The notes under the pieces: model-generated
The model's database searches: none
What the model was told of the DNA's origin: nothing
Seen by the model: the letters and a program-made list of their open reading frames with translations, nothing else
Translations under genes and position numbers: made by a program
From: Marinilabiliaceae bacterium UBA5488
GTDB lineage: Bacteria; Bacteroidota; Bacteroidia; Bacteroidales; Marinilabiliaceae
Direction: 5' to 3'
Length of the DNA: 50,615 bases
Assembly: GCA_002427105.1 (NCBI GenBank)
Contig: DIPM01000015.1
Coordinates: 1-50,615 of the forward strand
Shown: positions 39,995 through 49,348 of the stretch, piece by piece
Position numbering within the stretch: the stretch's first letter is position 1
Layout of the letters: each line of letters starts with the position of its first letter

Positions 39995-41062
39995 ATGCAT
40001 CTGTTTCGGATATTACTTCTCCCCTTTTCGTGGATTTATTGTGCCGTAACGGCCATCAGAAACAAGATGTTTGATTTCGGAATCCTACGCTCACAAGAGT
40101 ATGATATCCCTATTATTTCGGTTGGCAACATTACTGTTGGAGGCACCGGAAAGACTCCTGTCACAGAATTCCTTCTTGGCTTACTTCAAGCCTCAAAGCG
40201 TTGTGCCACTCTGTCACGCGGCTATGGAAGGAAGACCAAAGGAGTTATAATATCTGACGCCAATGCAAGCTATCAAAGCATAGGCGATGAGCCCATGCAG
40301 ATGAAATTGAAGTTCCCTTCAGTATGCGTTGCCGTTGCCGAAAAAAGGCGTGAGGGAATGGAAAAGCTCTTAGCCTTGCCTGATTCTCCGCAAGTTGTAA
40401 TATTGGATGATGCTTTCCAACATCGCTATGTAAAACCCGGTCTTTCTATTGTTGTTATTGACTATAACCGACCCGTCCGTAAGGATTTTTGTCTTCCTGC
40501 AGGCAATCTCAGAGAGTCGGTATCGGGTCTCAATCGTGCCGATGTTATTCTAATTAACAAATGCCCTGAAGACCTAAGCCGAAGTGAGGCGGATAGTATC
40601 CGCAGCAAACTCAAACTTAGCTCTCATCAACAGCTCTTCTTCAGCTCTATAAGTTATAAAGAGCCTGTATGCATGGGCGCTCAAAACACCGAAAGTTTTA
40701 AATCCAGAATTAAGGAAAACAATAAGCTGCTTGTTGCTGTTGCAGGTATAGGCAATCCTGAGCCGTTTTTTGAGAGTCTGAAACAGTACAAACTCCCCTT
40801 AGAAACCCTTAGTTTCAGAGATCATCACAGCTATGGAATCGCGGATTTGAGGAAGATTGAAAAGCTTGGCCAGCAGACTGACAGCCTGCGACCCGAAATA
40901 ATTACCACAGAAAAGGACGCCATTCGCATAGCTTCAATCAGGGGCTTGAGTGAAAGCTTAAAAAATCGCTTATGGTATGTGCCCATAAGCCTGAATTTTA
41001 TATTTAATGAGCAAAATTTGTTTGAAGAAAAAGTAATAGACTATGTTGAAAAGTATAATTGA
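39995..41062 (+). CDS. lpxK: Tetraacyldisaccharide 4'-kinase (LpxK)
   Basis: Phosphorylates the 4' position of the lipid A disaccharide. Seen: an N-terminal hydrophobic/amphipathic segment, Walker A 'VGNITVGGTGKTPVTEFL' near residue 45, 'LSRGYGRKTKG', and the Walker B-like 'VVILDDAFQHRYVKPG'. 355 residues. Its last 20 bases overlap the start of the purine nucleoside phosphorylase gene in another frame, indicating translational coupling. Confidence 0.93.
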   Translation: MHLFRILLLPFSWIYCAVTAIRNKMFDFGILRSQEYDIPIISVGNITVGGTGKTPVTEFLLGLLQASKRCATLSRGYGRKTKGVIISDANASYQSIGDEPMQMKLKFPSVCVAVAEKRREGMEKLLALPDSPQVVILDDAFQHRYVKPGLSIVVIDYNRPVRKDFCLPAGNLRESVSGLNRADVILINKCPEDLSRSEADSIRSKLKLSSHQQLFFSSISYKEPVCMGAQNTESFKSRIKENNKLLVAVAGIGNPEPFFESLKQYKLPLETLSFRDHHSYGIADLRKIEKLGQQTDSLRPEIITTEKDAIRIASIRGLSESLKNRLWYVPISLNFIFNEQNLFEEKVIDYVEKYN

Positions 41063-41855
41063 GACAGCTGAATTTCTAAATTCGCAACAAAAATGTGCCC
41101 CGCAGATAGGGATAATCCTTGGCACCGGACTGGGTGGTCTGGTTAAGGAAATAAAGATAGAGAAGAGCATAGCCTACAGCGAGATTCCAAATTTTCCTGT
41201 GTCAACTGTTGAAGGACATCAGGGAAGGCTGATCTTCGGACACATAAAAGGTAAAGCCGTAATGGCAATGCAGGGACGCTTTCACTATTATGAAGGCTAT
41301 AATATGAAAGAGGTAACTTTCCCTGTTCGCGTAATGAAGCAGATGGGAATCAAGAACCTGATTGTATCCAACGCCAGCGGTGGATTAAACCCCTCTTTTG
41401 CAGTTGGCGACATTATGATTATCGAGGATCATATAAATATGTTTGGCGACAACCCCTTGCTTGGCAAAAATAATCCCGAGCTTGGACCACGTTTCCCCGA
41501 TATGAGCCAGCCCTACAAGCGCGAGCTTATACAACGCGCTCATGCAATCGCGAAAAAAGAAGGTATAGAGCTAAAGCAGGGCGTTTACGTGGGCACATCG
41601 GGTCCGACTTTTGAAACTCCGGCAGAATACAAATACTTCAGGATTATTGGCGGAGATGCTGTTGGGATGTCAACAGTCCCCGAAGTAATCGTTGCTCGCC
41701 ATGCAGGAATATCTTGCTTTGGAGTATCTATAATCACCGATTCGGGAGTACCCGGACAAATAGTTGAGATTTCGCACGAGGAAGTTCAGGAGGTAGCCGC
41801 TGCTGCAGAGCCTAAAATGACGAAGGTAATCGCCGAACTCATTGCAACTCTTTAG
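41043..41855 (+). CDS. Purine nucleoside phosphorylase (trimeric type)
   Basis: Phosphorolyses inosine and guanosine to base and ribose 1-phosphate. Seen: 'GIILGTGLGGLVKEI' near residue 22, 'VSTVEGHQGRLIFG', 'MQGRFHYYEGY', 'VSNASGGLNPSF' and 'VGMSTVPEVIVARH'. 270 residues, the length of the PNP-II (PunA/XapA) group. Overlaps lpxK by 20 bases. Its terminator lies inside the 3' end of the convergent lamin-tail gene. Confidence 0.95.
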   Translation: MLKSIIETAEFLNSQQKCAPQIGIILGTGLGGLVKEIKIEKSIAYSEIPNFPVSTVEGHQGRLIFGHIKGKAVMAMQGRFHYYEGYNMKEVTFPVRVMKQMGIKNLIVSNASGGLNPSFAVGDIMIIEDHINMFGDNPLLGKNNPELGPRFPDMSQPYKRELIQRAHAIAKKEGIELKQGVYVGTSGPTFETPAEYKYFRIIGGDAVGMSTVPEVIVARHAGISCFGVSIITDSGVPGQIVEISHEEVQEVAAAAEPKMTKVIAELIATL

Positions 41856-41871
41856 AAGGCTGGATATATCC

Positions 41872-44202
41872 TTATAGTGGCTGTGCTACTCCCAGTACAG
41901 CCACTTTTTTCAGCTCCATGCTATCCCCGGATGGATGAAAACTGCGTATCAGAATTATGTAAATTCCGGCAGGAGCCAAAGCTCCCCGCTCATCTGTTCC
42001 ATCCCATGCAAAAGTGCCTTCCACTCCGGCAAGTTCATTATTTACCAGATAACGAACCGGCCTGCCGGCTCTGTCATAGATTGTCAGCGTGCAGCAGTAA
42101 CCGGGCTCTTTAAATCGATAACGAATAAACAACAAATCTTCGAAGCCGTCCTGATTAGGTGTAAACACTTCCGGCTCAAGCCTAAAGGCTTCTTCTGTAT
42201 TATCTCCCCGCTCATAAGCTTGAGAATTTCTCTTTCCGGGTGTAGCATAGCCATGTTCTGCCGAAGCCGAATGCCAGTTGAATCTGCTACCGCTAACTTC
42301 ATCAGCGTCAATACGCTCCAGCGACACCCCTTTGGTAAGCCCCAAAAGAGGATAGTGCATCTCCTCGCTATAGCTTAAACGATCATAAATATTACCCTTT
42401 ATATCACTAAGAAGAACAGTGCCACTGGAATTAACAAAGTTAGGCATGCCCGGCACAGATAAAATATCCCTTTTATTGTCCACTTTATAGTAATCAATCA
42501 GCCAATCTCTATCTACGGTAGCTACAATATATGAACCGGGGAAAAATGAAGTTTTTTTATCTGTCAGGCGAAATAACTTTTCAGGAATGCCGGACAAGTC
42601 GCCCCTGGAAATATATAAAGAAGAAAGATCCAGGTGCCTGTTTGAGCGATTAAACAGTTCTACAAAATCTGAACCCATGGCAGGCGGATCAAACAAGAGC
42701 TCGTTGATTACAAGGTCAGAGCTTGTTGCACTCACGGGATTTGCAAAGTCTAAGGACAATTCACCCTCCAAAATATTCCCGGCTAAATCGGAAGGAAGAG
42801 AGACAAAAGTTAACCTGAAGGCTCTGTCTTGTTCAAGAGCAAGATCAAACTTAATGGCCAATTCGCTATGGAAGAGTTCTGTCAGCGATGCCTCCGAAAA
42901 TGTCGGAAGGTATCCCGGCGACATGGCGTCTATTTCGATATCAACAAGAGACGCACTATCCATAGGCTCGCTAAATTCTATTATAAGCAAAGAGTCATTC
43001 AAGAGGTAGTGTCCTTTAATGAAGGGAGCTTCAAAGTCAGGAAAACTTCCGGATATCGAATTCTCTATACCCGGTGTGCCGCCTGCCTGATTGACCGAGT
43101 AGCCCCAATTGTCATGACTTCCGGATAAATTATCAGGATCTTTGACTTCCAGCGACCAGCCTCCCTCCTTCTTAAAGCCCTCGAGACCCATATCGCGGTG
43201 ATAGTTGAGTGATGAAATCACTGAGCCATAGCTGTCCATCAAAATAATAGAAGACCCAAGATCAGAAAGAGGACTCCAGTCAAGCACCTCCAGTCTGTTG
43301 GGCAGGTTCTTCCAACTGTCACTTTGAGTTGCCGGTATTAATAGCAGATATTCGCCGGGGAAAAGCATATAGCTGTTTAAAGTCATCACAGCTGAGCCAA
43401 GCGCCACCTTACATCCCTCCAGATTTATTACATCCTTACTCCTGTTAAACAACTCAATATATTCGCTATCAAGCAGGCCCATCTGAGGCAAGGGGTCGGC
43501 CATAACTTCCGTGATTTGCAAATCATAGCGGCGGGAACGGTATAAGGGAGGAGTAGTATCATTATACGCTTCGCCGCATACCTGGAAATCACTATACCAA
43601 AATAGCTTGCTACGAGTTGAAGTATAAATGGATGCTATCCCAAACCAAAGAGATTCAAATCCTTGAGATGTTGCAAGCCGCCCTTCCTCCTTCCACCCTT
43701 CGCCCATATTCACTTCAAGCACTATCTCACCGCCTAAATAACGGCTTACACGCACATCGCCTTCGGGCATCGAAGTATCAAGCAGCTTATGGCTGCCCTC
43801 TATCAATAAACTCTTTTTACCATCAACAAGTTGCCATAGAGAAATATTGTCAGCCGTTGTACCTAAAACCAGGTAGAAGGCTGAGGATAGTGACTGAAAA
43901 TCTGAATTGTCCATGGCCAGCCAGACTTCTGAATAGTTGGATGATGAGGGGTTGAAGCCCATTTTAAAATGGAAACTCCAGCGGGCATTTTCCATAGCAT
44001 TTTGCTCCAAATAAACCCTTGAAACTCCAGCCTCTGCGGGAGCATCCAACTGCAAGCTCCGGCCGTAATCCAGTATTATATAATCTTCAGTATCGCCGAG
44101 CCATTCAGGCGCTGCAAGAAGATTGTCGGGGCAGTCATTGATATTGACCTGCGCATTCACTGTTGCGCCCCAAATCATCAAGAGAGTAAAAACTTTTGGC
44201 AT
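41872..44202 (-). CDS. Lamin-tail-domain surface protein, probable T9SS cargo
   Basis: About 776 residues from the ATG at 44202 with a signal peptide ending TVNAQ (an earlier ATG at 44214 is also in frame). Seen: an N-terminal beta-rich domain (to about 220), a first lamin-tail-like domain ('LQITEVMADPLP', 'EYIELFNRS'), a spacer with an Ig-like patch, a second lamin-tail-like domain ('LVINELLFDPPAMGSDFVEL'), and a C-terminal region with 'VFTPNQDGFEDLLFIRYRF', 'LTIYDRAGRPVRYL' and 'GIYIILIRS', like FlgD/type B T9SS sorting domains. The encoded T9SS core is in the same window. Export by it is inference. Confidence 0.75.
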   Translation of the reverse strand: MPKVFTLLMIWGATVNAQVNINDCPDNLLAAPEWLGDTEDYIILDYGRSLQLDAPAEAGVSRVYLEQNAMENARWSFHFKMGFNPSSSNYSEVWLAMDNSDFQSLSSAFYLVLGTTADNISLWQLVDGKKSLLIEGSHKLLDTSMPEGDVRVSRYLGGEIVLEVNMGEGWKEEGRLATSQGFESLWFGIASIYTSTRSKLFWYSDFQVCGEAYNDTTPPLYRSRRYDLQITEVMADPLPQMGLLDSEYIELFNRSKDVINLEGCKVALGSAVMTLNSYMLFPGEYLLLIPATQSDSWKNLPNRLEVLDWSPLSDLGSSIILMDSYGSVISSLNYHRDMGLEGFKKEGGWSLEVKDPDNLSGSHDNWGYSVNQAGGTPGIENSISGSFPDFEAPFIKGHYLLNDSLLIIEFSEPMDSASLVDIEIDAMSPGYLPTFSEASLTELFHSELAIKFDLALEQDRAFRLTFVSLPSDLAGNILEGELSLDFANPVSATSSDLVINELLFDPPAMGSDFVELFNRSNRHLDLSSLYISRGDLSGIPEKLFRLTDKKTSFFPGSYIVATVDRDWLIDYYKVDNKRDILSVPGMPNFVNSSGTVLLSDIKGNIYDRLSYSEEMHYPLLGLTKGVSLERIDADEVSGSRFNWHSASAEHGYATPGKRNSQAYERGDNTEEAFRLEPEVFTPNQDGFEDLLFIRYRFKEPGYCCTLTIYDRAGRPVRYLVNNELAGVEGTFAWDGTDERGALAPAGIYIILIRSFHPSGDSMELKKVAVLGVAQPL
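41876..41910. terminator. Terminator at the phosphorylase/lamin-tail junction
   Basis: AGTGGCTGT (41876-41884) pairs perfectly with ACAGCCACT (41897-41905), followed by a T-run to 41910 on the plus strand. It terminates the phosphorylase gene and lies within the last codons of the lamin-tail gene. Confidence 0.7.
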
Positions 44203-44324
44203 AGGGTGGTGCATATTATTAAAATTACCTACATTTGTTGTCGCTAACTGTTTAAATTGTAAGGATAAACAAGTTCAATTTAGACATTTTTTTATTCATG
44301 TGAAACTAAATAGTTAAACTTAAG

Positions 44325-45335
44325 ATGAGAGTAGCAATTGTAGGAGTGAGTGGAGCGGTAGGACAAGAGTTTCTCCGCGTATTGGAAGAGCGCAACTTCC
44401 CGATGGACGAGCTGGTATTATTCGGTTCCGCCCGAAGTGCCGGGAAAAAATATATTTTTAAGGGTAAGGAACTTACAGTAAAGGAACTTCAACATAACGA
44501 TGATTTTAAGGGTATTGATATAGCTTTGACCTCGGCAGGAGCATCAACTTCAAAAGAGTTTGAAAAGACCATTACAAAGCACGGCGCAATTATGATTGAT
44601 AATTCAAGTGCATTTCGTATGGATGAGGATGTGCCCCTGGTTGTTCCTGAAGTTAACGCGGCAGCATGCGCTCATACCCCGCGCAATGTAATTGCCAACC
44701 CAAACTGTACTACTATTCAGCTTGTTGTGGCTTTGAAAGCCATAGAAAACGTATCGCATATCAAACGCGTTCATGTATCAACCTATCAGGCAGCCAGTGG
44801 AGCAGGAGCAGTAGGTATGGAAGAACTTGACAAGCAGGTGCACCAGCATGCCAAAGGAGAAGAGCTTACTGTTAGTAAGTTTCAATACCAATTGGCTATG
44901 AATCTTATTCCTCATGTTGACGTCTTCACTGAAAACGGATATACTAAAGAGGAAATGAAGATGTATCATGAGTCGCGCAAAATCATGGGAACAGATATAG
45001 AAGTGAGCGCAACCTGCGTTCGTGTCCCGGTAATGCGTGCCCATTCCGAAGCAACATGGGTTGAAACTGAGCGTCCCATATCAGTTGCTGAGGCTCGTCA
45101 GGCATTTGAGCGAGCTGAAGGCATCATCGTTCAGGATAATCCATCAAGCAACGAGTATCCAATGCCGCTCTTTATTGCCGGTCGTAACGAAGTCTTTGTA
45201 GGTCGTATCCGCAAGGATCTTTCTAATCCCAACGGTTTGACCTTCTGGACTGTTTCTGACCAGATTAAAAAGGGTGCAGCTCTTAATGCTGTCCAGATTG
45301 CAGAGCATATGATAAAAGCCGGTTTGGTGAAGTAG
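44325..45335 (+). CDS. asd: Aspartate-semialdehyde dehydrogenase
   Basis: Reduces aspartyl phosphate to aspartate semialdehyde, entry to lysine (hence meso-DAP), threonine and methionine. Seen: N-terminal Rossmann 'VAIVGVSGAVGQEFLRVL', the active-site Cys128 in 'ANPNCTTIQL', and the conserved 'YQAASGAGAVGMEEL' segment. 336 residues. Followed by a strong terminator. Confidence 0.97.
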   Translation: MRVAIVGVSGAVGQEFLRVLEERNFPMDELVLFGSARSAGKKYIFKGKELTVKELQHNDDFKGIDIALTSAGASTSKEFEKTITKHGAIMIDNSSAFRMDEDVPLVVPEVNAAACAHTPRNVIANPNCTTIQLVVALKAIENVSHIKRVHVSTYQAASGAGAVGMEELDKQVHQHAKGEELTVSKFQYQLAMNLIPHVDVFTENGYTKEEMKMYHESRKIMGTDIEVSATCVRVPVMRAHSEATWVETERPISVAEARQAFERAEGIIVQDNPSSNEYPMPLFIAGRNEVFVGRIRKDLSNPNGLTFWTVSDQIKKGAALNAVQIAEHMIKAGLVK

Positions 45336-45356
45336 AATCAAGCCAATAAATAACAT

Positions 45357-45386
45357 AAAAGGTTGTCCTACGACAACCTTTTTTTT
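45357..45386 (+). terminator. Terminator after asd
   Basis: AAAAGGTTGTC then CTAC then GACAACCTTTT, followed by an eight-T run (45379-45386). A textbook intrinsic terminator. Confidence 0.88.
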
Positions 45387-45422
45387 GTATCTTGTAAATA
45401 AGAACAGTTCAAATACCACACT

Positions 45423-47093
45423 ATGCAATCAGACTTAAAGATAGCACAAAGCATTAAGCTAAAGCCTATTAAAGATATTGCCAATATTCTCGGCATCCCG
45501 GAATCACTTCTTGAACCATACGGAAACTATAAAGCAAAGCTTCCTCTTTCGTTAATTGACAGCGACAAAATAGCAGGGAAAAAATTAATTTTAGTATCGG
45601 CAATTTCGCCTACTCCGGCAGGTGAGGGCAAAACTACCGTGTCGATTGGCCTAAGCGATGGCCTTAATCGCATAGGGAAGAAAACAACGGTTGTATTGCG
45701 TGAGCCCAGTCTGGGGCCTGTGTTTGGAATCAAGGGAGGTGCAGCTGGTGGAGGCTATGCGCAGGTTGGTCCTATGGAAGATATAAATCTGCATTTCACA
45801 GGCGACTTTCCCGCTATTGAAAAGGCCAATAATCTGCTTGCAGCATTAATAGATAATAATATTCAAAGCAAGTCTGCCTCCCTCAACATCGATGCTCGTA
45901 CCGTGCACTGGAAACGGGTAATGGATATGAACGATCGTGCCTTAAGGCATATAATTGTAGGGCTGGGCGGTACAAGCTCAGGAGTGCCCCGTGAAACGGG
46001 ATTCGATATTACAGCCGCTTCTGAAATAATGGCAATCCTCTGCCTCTCAGAAAATTTTGATGACCTGAAGAAACGCATCGGGAATATATTCGTTGGCTTT
46101 ACTCATAGCAAAACGCCCGTATTCGCACGCGATTTAAAGGCTGAAGGAGCTATGGCAGCTTTGCTTAAAGATGCTGTTAAACCCAACCTGGTTCAAACCC
46201 TTGAGGGTAATCCCGCTATTCTGCATGGGGGGCCTTTCGCTAATATAGCTCAAGGCACAAACTCCGTCCTGGCAACAAAGATGGGGCTGTCACTTTCCGA
46301 TTACGTAGTAACAGAAGCAGGCTTCGGCTTTGATCTGGGAGCCGAGAAATTTTTGGATATAAAGTGCGTATCGGCAGGTTTAAAGCCCGACCTTGCCGTT
46401 CTGGTAGCAACAGTTAGAGCGCTGAAGTATCATGGTGGAGTTCAGTTCTCGGATATAAAAGAGCCTAACGCCGTGGCCGTGGCCGCAGGAATTGTAAATT
46501 TGGAAAAACATATTGAGAACATCCTCAAGTTTAATATCTGCCCGGTAATAGCGGTAAACCGCTTCAGCGAGGATTCGGATGAGGAGATTGAGGTAATTTT
46601 AGAGCGCTGCAAACAGCTGGGAGTTAATGCTGCAGTTGCAGATGTACATTCCCGGGGAGGCAAAGGAGCTGAGGAATTGGCAAGAGTTGTCGTTGAAGTA
46701 GCCAATGCCTGCAAATCAAATTTCAAACCGCTCTACGACTCGAATTGGGGTATTGAAAAGAAAATATCAACCATAGCCACAGAGATATACGGCGCATCAG
46801 CAATTGACTACACAGCCCAGGCGAAGGCAGATCTTCAGAAAATAGAAGACTTAAATCTTGCCAAACTTCCTGTTTGTATCGCAAAAACCCAGAAGTCGCT
46901 TTCCGACAATCCACTACTTTTGGGAAGACCTGAGAATTTCGTAGTAACAGTTCGTGAAATCGAGATTGCTGCCGGTGCAGGCTTTATTATTCCTATTACA
47001 GGGAATATTATGCGTATGCCGGGTCTGCCCTCAGTACCTGCAGCCGAGAATATCGACATCGACGCTGATGGAAGAATTAACGGGCTCTTTTAG
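45423..47093 (+). CDS. fhs: Formate--tetrahydrofolate ligase
   Basis: Makes 10-formyl-tetrahydrofolate from formate, THF and ATP. Seen: N-terminal 'IKPIKDIANILGI'-like start (here KLKPIKDIANIL), the P-loop 'TPAGEGKTTVSIGL' at 64-77, 'REPSLGPVFGIKGGAAGGGY', and 'ITGNIMRMPGLPSVPAAENI' at the C-terminus. 556 residues, standard for this monofunctional enzyme. The gene ends seven bases from the convergent hflX end, with a shared hairpin. Confidence 0.97.
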   Translation: MQSDLKIAQSIKLKPIKDIANILGIPESLLEPYGNYKAKLPLSLIDSDKIAGKKLILVSAISPTPAGEGKTTVSIGLSDGLNRIGKKTTVVLREPSLGPVFGIKGGAAGGGYAQVGPMEDINLHFTGDFPAIEKANNLLAALIDNNIQSKSASLNIDARTVHWKRVMDMNDRALRHIIVGLGGTSSGVPRETGFDITAASEIMAILCLSENFDDLKKRIGNIFVGFTHSKTPVFARDLKAEGAMAALLKDAVKPNLVQTLEGNPAILHGGPFANIAQGTNSVLATKMGLSLSDYVVTEAGFGFDLGAEKFLDIKCVSAGLKPDLAVLVATVRALKYHGGVQFSDIKEPNAVAVAAGIVNLEKHIENILKFNICPVIAVNRFSEDSDEEIEVILERCKQLGVNAAVADVHSRGGKGAEELARVVVEVANACKSNFKPLYDSNWGIEKKISTIATEIYGASAIDYTAQAKADLQKIEDLNLAKLPVCIAKTQKSLSDNPLLLGRPENFVVTVREIEIAAGAGFIIPITGNIMRMPGLPSVPAAENIDIDADGRINGLF

Positions 47094-47105
47094 GAGCCTG
47101 TTAAT
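47076..47105. terminator. Hairpin spanning both stop codons of fhs and hflX
   Basis: ATTAACGGGCTC (47076-47087) pairs with GAGCCTGTTAAT (47094-47105), 12 pairs with one G-U. The fhs stop (47091-47093) is in the loop and the hflX stop (47101-47103) is in the stem. U-tracts are short on both sides. Confidence 0.55.
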
Positions 47106-48324
47106 CGTCTATATCTTCCTCGCCTGTTTCAGTATATAAAAAATCGTTGTATGGAAAGCGGGTAACATGAACCTTCATTACCTCCTTGTAGAGCATCTCC
47201 TTAAACTCGTCAAAATTGCCCTTATTAAGTGCTGATATAAAAATAGAGGGTGTCTCTTTGGCCATCCAGCTCTTCTTCAAATCATCAATTGACAAATTAG
47301 CACGGGTAGCCGGAGTGAGGTCATCCTCGTCCTTTACTATATGCGAAAAGGCATCGACCTTATTAAAGACCATAATAGTCGGTTTATCCTTATCGTCAAT
47401 TTCACGCAGAGTGCTACTTACCACCTCTATTTGCTCTTCAAATCCGGAATGGGATATATCGACCACGTGAAGCAGTATGTCAGCTTCCCTAACCTCATCG
47501 AGTGTCGATTTGAAAGACTCAACCAGATGGTGAGGCAACTTGCGGATAAAACCGACTGTATCGGTTAGCAGGAAGGGCAGATTGCCAATCACCACTTTTC
47601 GCACGGTCGTGTCGAGCGTAGCAAAAAGCTTATTTTCGGCAAAAACCTCACTCTTGCTTAGGGCGTTCATCAGCGTGGATTTGCCCACGTTAGTATAGCC
47701 AACAAGAGCGACCCTGACGAGTTTGCCTCGATTTTTTCGCTGAGTAGCCATCTGCCGGTCAATCTTTTTCAAGTCTTCTTTTAGCTTGGCTATAATATCG
47801 CGGATAATTCGTCTGTCAGTCTCAAGCTCCGTTTCGCCCGGCCCCCTCATATTTATGCCGCCGCGTTGCCGCTCCAGGTGAGTCCACATACGCGTAAGTC
47901 TTGGCAGCATATACTGATATTGAGCCAGTTCAACCTGCGTCTTTGCATGAGCAGTTCTGGCGCGTCTGGCAAAAATCAGCAGTATAAGACTTGTCCTGTC
48001 AAGAACCTGCATCTTCAGGGTTCTTTCTATGTTTTTAAGCTGAGAAGGTGATAACTCATCGTCAAATATTACAGTTGAAATATCTTCATGAATAGAAAGA
48101 TATTCGGCTATCTCCAGAAGTTTTCCGCTGCCTACATAAGTTCTGTTATCAGGCATGGTAAGCGACTGCACAAATCGCTTAACCGGCACTGCTTCGGCAG
48201 TTTCAGCGAGAAACTCGAGCTCATCCAAATGCTCATTTACAGTGCTCTCTAAAATGTCAGGTGTACGTACAGCCACCACAACCACTTTCTCAAGCTCCTT
48301 ATCGGTAGATAACAATTCGCCCAT
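47101..48324 (-). CDS. hflX: GTPase HflX
   Basis: Ribosome-associated GTPase that splits or rescues stalled 70S ribosomes after stress. Seen: an N-terminal HflX domain ('DNRTYVGSGKLLEIAEYL', 'DELSPSQLKNIERTL'), a coiled-coil linker, then the G domain with G1 'GYTNVGKSTLMNAL', G3 'DTVGFIRKLPHHLVESF' and G4 'NKVD'. About 407 residues from the ATG at 48324; a TTG one codon before is also open. The acidic C-terminus 'TGEEDIDD' is short. Convergent with fhs. Confidence 0.95.
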   Translation of the reverse strand: MGELLSTDKELEKVVVVAVRTPDILESTVNEHLDELEFLAETAEAVPVKRFVQSLTMPDNRTYVGSGKLLEIAEYLSIHEDISTVIFDDELSPSQLKNIERTLKMQVLDRTSLILLIFARRARTAHAKTQVELAQYQYMLPRLTRMWTHLERQRGGINMRGPGETELETDRRIIRDIIAKLKEDLKKIDRQMATQRKNRGKLVRVALVGYTNVGKSTLMNALSKSEVFAENKLFATLDTTVRKVVIGNLPFLLTDTVGFIRKLPHHLVESFKSTLDEVREADILLHVVDISHSGFEEQIEVVSSTLREIDDKDKPTIMVFNKVDAFSHIVKDEDDLTPATRANLSIDDLKKSWMAKETPSIFISALNKGNFDEFKEMLYKEVMKVHVTRFPYNDFLYTETGEEDIDD

Positions 48325-48396
48325 CAATTAATATTTTACGCAAAAATAAAGTAAATTTTAATACGACAAGATAGCCTTCTCAAAACAAAGAAGAAT

Positions 48397-48428
48397 AAAA
48401 AGGGCTGTTCTAAAAACAGCCCTTTTTT
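48397..48428 (-). terminator. Terminator after the first tonB
   Basis: AGGGCTGTT (48401-48409) pairs perfectly with AACAGCCCT (48415-48423), flanked by A-rich DNA that reads as a T-run on the minus strand (and also on the plus strand). It ends the tonB transcript ahead of hflX. Confidence 0.75.
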
Positions 48429-48450
48429 ATTCTTGTCAATGATTAAGCTC

Positions 48451-49137
48451 TTATTGTAGTACGAAATTAATAGGTACAGTATAAGAAACTCTAACAGGAC
48501 GGTTCCTTTGTTTTCCGGGTTTCCATTTCGGCATCGCCTCAACCACCCTGACAGCTTCGCGGTCAAGGCTGGGGTCAACTCCGCGTAAAATGGTAACATT
48601 AGTAACCTCTCCTCTTTGATTAATTACAAATTGGATATAGACACGACCTTGAATACCATTTTCCTGTGCAATTACAGGATAACGAACTGATGATGCCAGA
48701 TACTTTTGAAGCTCACCTTCCCCACCCGGGAATTCAGGCATCTCTTCAACAATCATAAAAATCTCGCCATCTTCCCTGGTTTCTTCAGGAACTTCATAAA
48801 CCGCTGTAAAATCAACCATGGCATCCTGATTCATTTCAGTATCCATAATTTCCAACTCAAGATCCAACTCCACATCATCATCAACGATGTTAAGGATATC
48901 AGCAACGGCCGGCGGCGGCGGTGGTGGCGGTGGCTGAACTTCCTCCTGACGGGTAATCGGAATAATTTCCTCTTCAACAGCGACCTCCTCCTCAGCGGCT
49001 TCAAGATCGACATTTACGTCGGTCGAAGTCCATTCAAAGGCGATCAGCACCAAAGAAAGCACAACAACAAGTCCAATCTGGGTGAAGATCGGCTTCCTGC
49101 TTTCCAGGTTTGCTTTGGGTGACTTTTTAACTTCCAT
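48451..49137 (-). CDS. tonB: TonB family energy transducer, copy with Pro-rich linker
   Basis: Spans the inner membrane and reaches outer-membrane receptors, transmitting proton-motive force. Seen: N-terminal basic segment and one transmembrane helix (about residues 17-38), an acidic stretch of many Glu, a polyproline run (about 70-77), and the C-terminal TonB domain with 'GRVYIQFVINQRGEVTNVTI', 'DREAVRVVEAMPKWKPGKQ' and 'VSYTVPINFVL'. 228 residues. A close paralogue lies 211 bases upstream on the same strand. Confidence 0.9.
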   Translation of the reverse strand: MEVKKSPKANLESRKPIFTQIGLVVVLSLVLIAFEWTSTDVNVDLEAAEEEVAVEEEIIPITRQEEVQPPPPPPPPAVADILNIVDDDVELDLELEIMDTEMNQDAMVDFTAVYEVPEETREDGEIFMIVEEMPEFPGGEGELQKYLASSVRYPVIAQENGIQGRVYIQFVINQRGEVTNVTILRGVDPSLDREAVRVVEAMPKWKPGKQRNRPVRVSYTVPINFVLQ

Positions 49138-49348
49138 AATAAATGGTAACTGGTTATTAGATACTTAAATATAGTGGGCCTACGCTTATCCCCTCTTTCA
49201 CCTTCCCTACATAAAAGAGAGGTAAAATTAATCTTTATGCTGACATATTACAAGACTTATGCCCTATAATTAATCTTCTCAATCGTTTTTTCAGTAAAAT
49301 TAACAGTTTTTCGCCTATCTTACAATTGATACAGGCATTTATAAATAA

